This document shows positions 13,941 to 18,666 of a stretch of DNA of 18,666 nucleotides, piece after piece. Within the stretch, counting starts at the first letter, position 1. Each line of letters begins with the position of its first letter. The notes under the pieces were generated by a model. The model searched no databases and was not told where the DNA came from. It was given only the letters and a program-made list of their open reading frames with translations. Made by a program: the position numbers and the translations under genes. Source of the stretch: JBQTHD01 sp052390275 (lineage in GTDB: Bacteria; Actinomycetota; Acidimicrobiia; Acidimicrobiales; AC-14); the NCBI GenBank assembly GCA_052390275.1, contig JBQTHD010000044.1:1-18666 (forward strand), read 5' to 3'.

Positions 13941-15053
13941 GTGACCATGCCCCAGTGGCCCCCGGCGGCCGAGCCAATGCTGGAGCCATATCCGCCCACG
14001 CCTTACGGCTGGCCGGTAGGGGTGGTCCAGCCCCCGGCCGATCCAGCGGCCAGCTACTCGCCGGGTTATGCCGCGACGCTGGAACCTCGGACGATTGATC
14101 CAGGTGCCGCTGGTGCTGTCCACAACCTGGCGGCAAGACCCGCCTACCCAGCGGCTGATCCTGGCCTGGTGGTCACCACCACCTACCCAGCGGTTGCTCC
14201 TGGGCAAGCAGTTACCAACGCCTACACGGCGGCTGCTCCTGGGCCGGCCGGGGTCGCCTATTCACCGGTGCCGACGCTGCAACCACCACCGGCCCGACCG
14301 GAGGACTCGACATCGGGGTCCAGATCCGGCGGGTCTGGACCCGGAAGTTTGGGGATAATCGGCCCAAGGACCTGGAGTACCAAGCGCCTGGCCGCCGCCT
14401 GTGTCGGGGCACTCCTGATCGGTCTGTTGGCCGGGTACGGCCAGCGGGACAGTCCCAACCCGCTGGAGGCCTCGTCCTCCTCCTCTTCGTCGTCTAGCGG
14501 AGACTCCACCTCGGCTCCGACGGACTCTGCGCCGGTCGAAGAAGCCCCGGCCGATGGGGCACCCTCCGACGCGGCCCCCGCCGACGGGGCCCCCGGTGCC
14601 ACCGGCTCGGACGGTGACCCGGCAGCGCCGGCCTCCGGCGATCCATCCGACGCCGCACCCGTCGATGGGGCCCCATCCGGTTCGGGCGCCGCTGCCGATC
14701 CGGCAACGGACCCCGCCGGAGGTGCCGATCCGGGCGCCCCGGGCTCGGGCGCAGCGCCGGAAATCCTGGTCGAGGTGAAACCGGTCAGTGGCCCTGTGGA
14801 CTCCCCCTCGTTCCGGGTGGCCGCTGGCGGGTGGCAGTTGGGCTGGGCCTTCGACTGCTCCCAGGCCGGCGGCACCGGTGCCTTCGAGATCGAGATCGCC
14901 AACCCGGACGGGACCCCCTCAGGGGAGGAACCCATCCGCCAGGAAGGCTCGGCGGGCAAGAGCGTCAACGCCTACACGACCACTGGCGAACGCATCCTGT
15001 CGGTCACCACCAACTGCCTGTGGACGGCCAAGGTGACCGGAGTGCGGGGTTGA
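13941..15053 (+). CDS. Pro-rich single-pass membrane protein with small extracellular C-terminal domain
   Basis: A protein of up to 370 aa (GTG 13941; ATG 13947 gives 368 aa). Residues 1-145 are a Pro/Ala/Tyr-rich, probably cytoplasmic disordered region with imperfect repeats (PAYPAADPGLV, TYPAVAPGQAV, AYTAAAPGPAG). A single membrane helix (about 149-167, LAAACVGALLIGLLAGYG) follows, then a Ser run and an Asp/Ala/Pro/Gly-rich extracellular stalk. The C-terminal domain of about 98 residues begins EILVEVKPVSGPVDSPSF, has WQLGWAFDCS and TTNCLWTAKVTGV, and its two Cys (306 and 359) may pair. Similar small beta domains (WxLxWxFDCS ... NCxWxxKV) occur at the C-termini of actinobacterial lipoproteins; I know no function. 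It converges with pstB, with 11 bases between stops. No Shine-Dalgarno is seen. Confidence 0.78.
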   Translation: MTMPQWPPAAEPMLEPYPPTPYGWPVGVVQPPADPAASYSPGYAATLEPRTIDPGAAGAVHNLAARPAYPAADPGLVVTTTYPAVAPGQAVTNAYTAAAPGPAGVAYSPVPTLQPPPARPEDSTSGSRSGGSGPGSLGIIGPRTWSTKRLAAACVGALLIGLLAGYGQRDSPNPLEASSSSSSSSSGDSTSAPTDSAPVEEAPADGAPSDAAPADGAPGATGSDGDPAAPASGDPSDAAPVDGAPSGSGAAADPATDPAGGADPGAPGSGAAPEILVEVKPVSGPVDSPSFRVAAGGWQLGWAFDCSQAGGTGAFEIEIANPDGTPSGEEPIRQEGSAGKSVNAYTTTGERILSVTTNCLWTAKVTGVRG

Positions 15054-15064
15054 CAGGGCGAGCG

Positions 15065-16141
15065 CTACCCGAACCGGCCTCCGATGTAGTCGGCCGTGCG
15101 GGGGTCGACCGGGCGGCTGAACATGGCCTCGGTGGAACCGGCCTCCACGATGCGTCCGGGCTGGGCCTCCGCCTCCACCAAGAAGAAGGCGCACTCATGG
15201 GAGACCCGCTGCGCCTGCTGCATGTTGTGGGTGACGATGATGATGGTCACGCTGGTGGCCAGACCGCGGATGGTCTCCTCGATCACCCGGGTGGAGGTGG
15301 GGTCGAGTGCCGAGCAGGGCTCGTCCATGAGTAGGACCCGGGGCCGCACGGCCAGAGCCCGGGCAATGCACAGACGCTGCTGCTGACCGCCGGAGAGGGC
15401 CCCGCCGGGGGAGTTGAGCCGGTTGCGGGTCTCCTTCCACAGCCCGGCGGCGGTGAGGCACTCCTCCACCAACTGATCCCCGTTGGCCGTTTTGGTGCCC
15501 GACACCTTGAGCCCGGAGAGCACGTTCTGGGCGATGCTCATGGTGGGGAAGGGGTTGGGTTTCTGGAAGACCATTCCCACCTTGAGGCGGGTTTCGGTGG
15601 CCCGCAGGGTCCCGCCGTAGATGTCGTCACCGTCGAGGAGTACCCGGCCCGACAGCGACGCACTGGGCACCAGTTCGTGCATGCGGTTGAGGGTGCGGAG
15701 AAAGGTCGACTTCCCGCATCCGGACGGCCCGATCAGGGCGGTGACCCGGCCGGCGTTCATCTGCAGGGACACCTTCTCCAGCACCTTGTTGGTGCCGAAC
15801 CAGGCGCTGACTTCCCACGCTGTCAGGGTGGCCGGTCCAGTTGCAGCCCCGGTCGAAGGCGCGGACCCTGTTGGCGGCCCGGGCCAGGCACCAGCCGGCG
15901 GCGGCGCGTGCTGGCCGGGCCCGGCGGGGGCGTACTGGACAGGGGCACCCGGTGAGCCGTACTGAGGTGGCGGGGCGTACTGAGCCGGCGGGGCGTACTG
16001 AGCCGGCGGGGCGTACTGAGGGGGCACCCCGGGCGGGTTCTGGTCGGCTGCCGGGTTGGGGGGAAACCGGTAACCGGGAGGCAGGGGCGGGGGAGGTGGG
16101 GCCGGGTAGGCGGGGGGCGGTGGGTTGTCGATGATGCTCAC
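15065..16141 (-). CDS. pstB: Phosphate ABC transporter ATPase PstB with proline-rich N-terminal extension
   Basis: GTG at 16141 is preferred because AAGGAG (16150-16155) lies 8 bases upstream; the frame is open to 16276 but unsupported. The 358-aa protein carries a complete PstB ATPase from about residue 106. It has Walker A GPSGCGKST (138-146), Q-loop FQKPNPF (Gln193), signature LSGGQQQR (249-256), Walker B VLLMDEP (269-275) and H-loop His305 (IIVTH). RLNSPGGALSGGQQQRLCIA and the C-terminal RTADYIGGRFG are PstB hallmarks. It would energise the PstC-PstA channel. The extra N-terminal 105 residues are Pro/Gln/Tyr/Ala-rich with QYAPPA repeats, unlike ordinary PstB (about 250-270 aa). It is separated from pstC by three opposite-strand genes. 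Residual doubt concerns only whether the extension is fully translated. Confidence 0.93.
   Translation of the reverse strand: MSIIDNPPPPAYPAPPPPPLPPGYRFPPNPAADQNPPGVPPQYAPPAQYAPPAQYAPPPQYGSPGAPVQYAPAGPGQHAPPPAGAWPGPPTGSAPSTGAATGPATLTAWEVSAWFGTNKVLEKVSLQMNAGRVTALIGPSGCGKSTFLRTLNRMHELVPSASLSGRVLLDGDDIYGGTLRATETRLKVGMVFQKPNPFPTMSIAQNVLSGLKVSGTKTANGDQLVEECLTAAGLWKETRNRLNSPGGALSGGQQQRLCIARALAVRPRVLLMDEPCSALDPTSTRVIEETIRGLATSVTIIIVTHNMQQAQRVSHECAFFLVEAEAQPGRIVEAGSTEAMFSRPVDPRTADYIGGRFG
15956..16027. repeat. 18-nt tandem repeat encoding QYAPPA in PstB
   Basis: Units of GGCGTACTGAGCCGGCGG occur exactly at 15974 and 15992, with a diverged copy before (15956) and a partial one after (16010). They keep the pstB frame and encode QYAPPA hexapeptides. 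Confidence 0.88.
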
Positions 16142-16431
16142 GACATCGGCTCCTTGGCCACGGCCCCGGGGGGCTCCGGCGGTGGTGGGATCACTTGTTG
16201 TCAGTAATGGTGATTGGCGACGGCGCGTTAACAGAAAGGGTGTTCGGTCGGCGCCGAAGGCGAGTTGACCTCCCAAGCAGGGCTGGGCACGTCAGAACTG
16301 CGTGAGCTTGATCGTCCCGATCGGCCTCGGGGTGAACGACGGGGAAACGAATAGCTACAGGCCGCCTTCGATAGCCGGAAATCTCCCATGGGATCGCCCC
16401 GGCCCGCGGCTGGCCGGTCCAGCATCAAGCC
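16142..16431. promoter_or_regulatory. Divergent intergenic region of pstB and a neocarzinostatin-like gene
   Basis: No convincing gene is seen. The pstB Shine-Dalgarno lies at 16150-16155. An AT-richer patch at about 16190-16235 (containing GTTAAC at 16227-16232 and, on the minus strand, CATTAC 18 bases on from TGTTAA) is the most promoter-like stretch for pstB. No confident promoter for the rightward gene was found. Confidence 0.35.
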
Positions 16432-17070
16432 GTGCCGCAGGCTACGAGGACGTTCTGGGCGGTCTCCTTAACCGTCGCCTCGATCCTCATGGCCATGGCC
16501 CTTCCGGCCGGCGCACAGGTTGGAGGTGGCCCTGTGCCCGGCGGATCTTCCGAGCCGGTCGTCGAAGTTGAGCCCGCCGATGGACTGACAGATGCGGGCG
16601 AGGTCCGGGTCCGCTACCGGGGGTTCCCGCCCGAGACAACCCTGAAGGTTCGCCAATGCATCCCCAAGCCGGTAACCGGTAACGACTGCGACTTCTTCTC
16701 CTTGACGTTGACCGTCTCCGATGCCCAAGGGGCGGGGGAACTCGTGTTCCCGGCGCGGGTCCTTCCCGACCCGTCGCAGCCGTCGGAGGTCACCTGCAAC
16801 TCTGAGGTGGCCTGCATTGTGGTCGTCAGTCAGGACCTCAACGACCTGGCCACCCAACCCTGGGCCGGGGCACCCATCTCCTTCGGCCCCGGGGGGCCCT
16901 CGGCTCCGCCTGGAGACTCCGGCGGGGACGAAGGCACAGCGGAAGCGGCCGCTCCGGAAAGCAACGGCTCGAGTTCGTTAGGGCTGGCCTTCGGCGCCGC
17001 CTCCGGTCTGGCCGCCGCAGGTTGGTGGCTGGTTCGCCGCCGGCGGGCACCCGGGGGGACGACGGGGTGA
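16432..17070 (+). CDS. Secreted neocarzinostatin-like protein with C-terminal membrane anchor
   Basis: GTG at 16432 gives 212 aa with a signal peptide (1-29, ending MALPAGAQ). The neocarzinostatin-fold domain has VEPADGLTDAGEVRVRYRGF, ETTLKVRQCIPKPVTGNDCD, LTVSDAQGAGELVFPARV and VTCNSEVACIVVVSQDL, giving the usual two Cys pairs. An Asp/Glu/Gly/Ser-rich linker is followed by a hydrophobic segment (LGLAFGAASGLAAAGWWLV) and RRRR. No clear LAXTG is present, so it is probably membrane-anchored or carries a degenerate signal. No Shine-Dalgarno is seen at the GTG, so the exact start is uncertain. Function is unknown; chromophore binding as in neocarzinostatin is not implied. Confidence 0.78.
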   Translation: MPQATRTFWAVSLTVASILMAMALPAGAQVGGGPVPGGSSEPVVEVEPADGLTDAGEVRVRYRGFPPETTLKVRQCIPKPVTGNDCDFFSLTLTVSDAQGAGELVFPARVLPDPSQPSEVTCNSEVACIVVVSQDLNDLATQPWAGAPISFGPGGPSAPPGDSGGDEGTAEAAAPESNGSSSLGLAFGAASGLAAAGWWLVRRRRAPGGTTG

Positions 17071-17260
17071 CACCCGGGCTAAATCCCAACCAAGAAACTC
17101 TCCGGTTCATTGTGGGCCGCTCCCCCTTCCTTCAGGCTGCTCAGCGGGCCACCGGTGCGCCTCAATGCACCCGAACCAACCCGCAGACATCGACCAATCG
17201 GCCAGCCGAGTGGACCCAACAAGGCGTTGTGGGCCGGGCAGGACTTCGTAGTGCCCGTCG

Positions 17261-17290
17261 ATCACGTCCAAGACCTGTTCCATCACGTCC
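17261..17290. promoter_or_regulatory. Direct repeat ATCACGTCC spaced by two helical turns
   Basis: ATCACGTCC occurs at 17261-17269 and 17282-17290, exactly 21 bases apart, about 50 bases before the start of the next gene. This phasing suits a dimeric regulator on one DNA face, but two copies could be chance. The rest of the 267-base gap (17071-17337) shows nothing convincing. Confidence 0.3.
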
Positions 17291-17337
17291 GTATCAAGCG
17301 CCGTTTCCAGATGAACGGCCGTTCCTCGAGGAGTGAC

Positions 17338-18072
17338 ATGAGAGCATCACGCACGAAGCTGGCGGCCACGCTGGCTGTGCTGGCTGGGATCGCCTTCCTG
17401 CCGGCCGCCGCGGTGGCCGCGCCGGCGGACCCCGAGCAAGTGGTCGTGACTCCCTCCACCGGTTTGGTGGACGGCCAGACCGTCCAAGTTTCTTTCAGCG
17501 GGTTCACAGCCGAGGTTCCTGTCCTCATCCGCCAGTGCCTCCCCAACCCCCTGGCCGGCGAAGCCTGCGACTTCGAGACCCTGGTGGACACGGTCACTGA
17601 CGCAGATGGTGCTGGTTCCTTCCCTTTCACCCTTCGTACCTCCGACGGCAGCCTCGGCCTTCCGTGTGACGCGGCCAACCCCTGCACCATCGCCGTCTCC
17701 CGCTTCTTCAGCGACTTCAACTCCGACGCCGCGTTCGCTCCCATCAGCTTCGCCAAGACGCCGACCCGTCTGAAGGCGGCCCCGGCGCTGGCCCGTCTCC
17801 TGCCCAGCATTCGGATCCACTTCCCCAACGTCGCCGCCCGCCTGACCGAGGCCAACGCCAACGTCGCCCTGGCTGGACGGACCATCAACTTCAGCGTGGC
17901 CGGCCGGGCCATCTGCTCGAGCACCACCAACACCAACGGGCGGGCCAGCTGCGCCGGGTCAGTTCCCGCCAGCGTGGCAGTCCTGGCCAACCTGGGCTAC
18001 CGGGCCGATTTTGCGGGCGGGCCCTACCACGACCCCGCTACCGCGACCGCTGGGCTGTTCTTCGGTCGGTAG
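17338..18072 (+). CDS. Secreted neocarzinostatin-like protein fused to an Ig-like domain
   Basis: ATG at 17338 is preceded by GAGGAG (4 bases away) and begins a clear signal peptide (MRASRTKLAATLAVLAGIAF, ending AAAVAAPADPE); the frame is open to 17110 but that part is not protein-like. The protein is 244 aa. The first domain is a good neocarzinostatin match: VVTPSTGLVDGQTVQVSFSG, IRQCLPNPLAGEACD, VTDADGAGSFPFTL and LPCDAANPCTIAVSRFF. The second (about 145-244) resembles a bacterial Ig-like repeat: NVALAGRTINFSVAGRAICS, then TNTNGRASC and GYRADFAGGPYHDPATATAGL. There is no stalk or anchor, so it is probably released or attached through the Ig-like domain. Ligand unknown. Confidence 0.85.
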   Translation: MRASRTKLAATLAVLAGIAFLPAAAVAAPADPEQVVVTPSTGLVDGQTVQVSFSGFTAEVPVLIRQCLPNPLAGEACDFETLVDTVTDADGAGSFPFTLRTSDGSLGLPCDAANPCTIAVSRFFSDFNSDAAFAPISFAKTPTRLKAAPALARLLPSIRIHFPNVAARLTEANANVALAGRTINFSVAGRAICSSTTNTNGRASCAGSVPASVAVLANLGYRADFAGGPYHDPATATAGLFFGR

Positions 18073-18167
18073 TCGATACCTCAAGCCGGGCCAAAGCCAG
18101 GCCGCACCTTCAATCCCCTGCAAGTGACGCCAGAAAACAACCTCAACAAACTCCCGAAAGGACACAC

Positions 18168-18666
18168 ATGAATTCCTTCCAGCCCGAGCGCCTCCGGCGT
18201 TCGCTGCCCCGGGTCCGTCCCGCCGTCCGGGCCGCCGCCGCCACCCTCACCGTCGCCGCCCTGGTCGTAGGCCTGGCCCCGCCTGCCATTTCGGCTCCAA
18301 GCGACCCCGAGGTGGTGACCATCGCCAACAACGTGAACCTGCGTAACGGAGACACAGTGAGCGTTACCGCCACCGGGTTCCCGGCCGAGGACACCCTTAA
18401 CGCCGTTATCTGCGACGACCCCTTCCGCAACTTTGACGACTGCGCCTTCCTCACCCTGATCAACCCCGTGTCCGATGCCAACGGTGAGGTGACCTTCGAC
18501 TACTTCATCGAGGAACTTGTCTCCGACGGGGGCAACACGCCCATCGACTGTGACTTCAACAACCCCTGCAACCTGGGCGTGTTCGCCGACGTCAGTGACA
18601 CGTCGACGAACCGGGCTCTGACCCTCATCAACTACGCACCCCCGGCCACCACCACCACGCTCCCGG
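18168..18666 (+). CDS. Secreted neocarzinostatin-like protein, 3' end outside the window
   Basis: ATG at 18168 follows AAAGGA (18157-18162). The visible 166 codons encode a signal peptide (MNSFQPERLRRSLPRVRPAV, hydrophobic core, PAISAPSDPEV) and a neocarzinostatin-fold domain very close to that of the protein at 11469. Shared blocks are TGFPAEDTLN, NFDDC-FLTL-NPVSDA, DGGN and GVFADVSDTSTNRAL, with matching Cys pairs. The sequence ends in PPATTTTLP, the start of a Thr-rich stalk, so an LAXTG-type tail may follow beyond the edge. No stop is reached. The two genes look like products of a duplication. Confidence 0.85.
   Translation, partial: MNSFQPERLRRSLPRVRPAVRAAAATLTVAALVVGLAPPAISAPSDPEVVTIANNVNLRNGDTVSVTATGFPAEDTLNAVICDDPFRNFDDCAFLTLINPVSDANGEVTFDYFIEELVSDGGNTPIDCDFNNPCNLGVFADVSDTSTNRALTLINYAPPATTTTLP

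Noticed and set aside
17110..17337. N-terminal extension of the gene at 17338
   Set aside because: The extra residues precede a complete signal peptide with its own Shine-Dalgarno and are not protein-like.

Overview
The window is high-GC DNA from an actinobacterium. The Thr-rich (TTTT) linkers, several secreted neocarzinostatin-like proteins, LAXTG-type C-terminal signals and PstS-like proteins together point to the Acidimicrobiia or a close relative. That placement is an inference from protein style, since no rRNA or tRNA gene is present.

Left accessory part (1-5241). The window opens inside the 3' end of a glycine-rich polymorphic-toxin-like gene that is broken by an apparent one-base frameshift in a CCCC run. 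A 123-codon ORF, possibly its immunity gene, overlaps its stop codon. Convergent to these is a two-gene unit on the minus strand: an AbiEii-like nucleotidyltransferase and a 96-aa partner. Next come a beta-helix lipoprotein and a Ppx/GppA-type exopolyphosphatase (both minus), then a VapBC toxin-antitoxin pair (plus).

Phosphate-uptake part (5298-16141). The minus strand carries pstC, pstA and two PstS-like genes joined by 4-base overlaps (pstC/pstA, pstS/pstS) or separated by a hairpin (pstA/pstS). The last PstS ends in an LAATG sorting-type signal, so it is probably wall-anchored rather than a lipoprotein. pstB lies about 4 kb upstream on the same strand and has a proline-rich N-terminal extension. 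Between pstB and pstC sits a block of three plus-strand genes: a neocarzinostatin-like surface protein with an LAFTG signal, a third, cysteine-rich PstS-like secreted protein, and a Pro-rich single-pass membrane protein. No phoU, phoR/phoP or sortase gene is in the window.

Right part (16432-18666). Three more neocarzinostatin-fold secreted proteins follow in tandem on the plus strand. The last runs off the edge and closely resembles the copy at 11469.

Short tandem repeats sit at several gene boundaries: 15-nt units at the 3' end of the AbiEii gene, 15-nt units that each carry an in-frame start codon at the first neocarzinostatin-like gene, 17-18-nt units filling the leader of the third pstS, and 18-nt units in the pstB N-terminus. 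A perfect 36-bp palindrome lies between the third pstS and the next gene. Overall the locus looks like a phosphate capture, transport and polyphosphate-turnover region with unusual surface-anchored components, next to defence or conflict genes.
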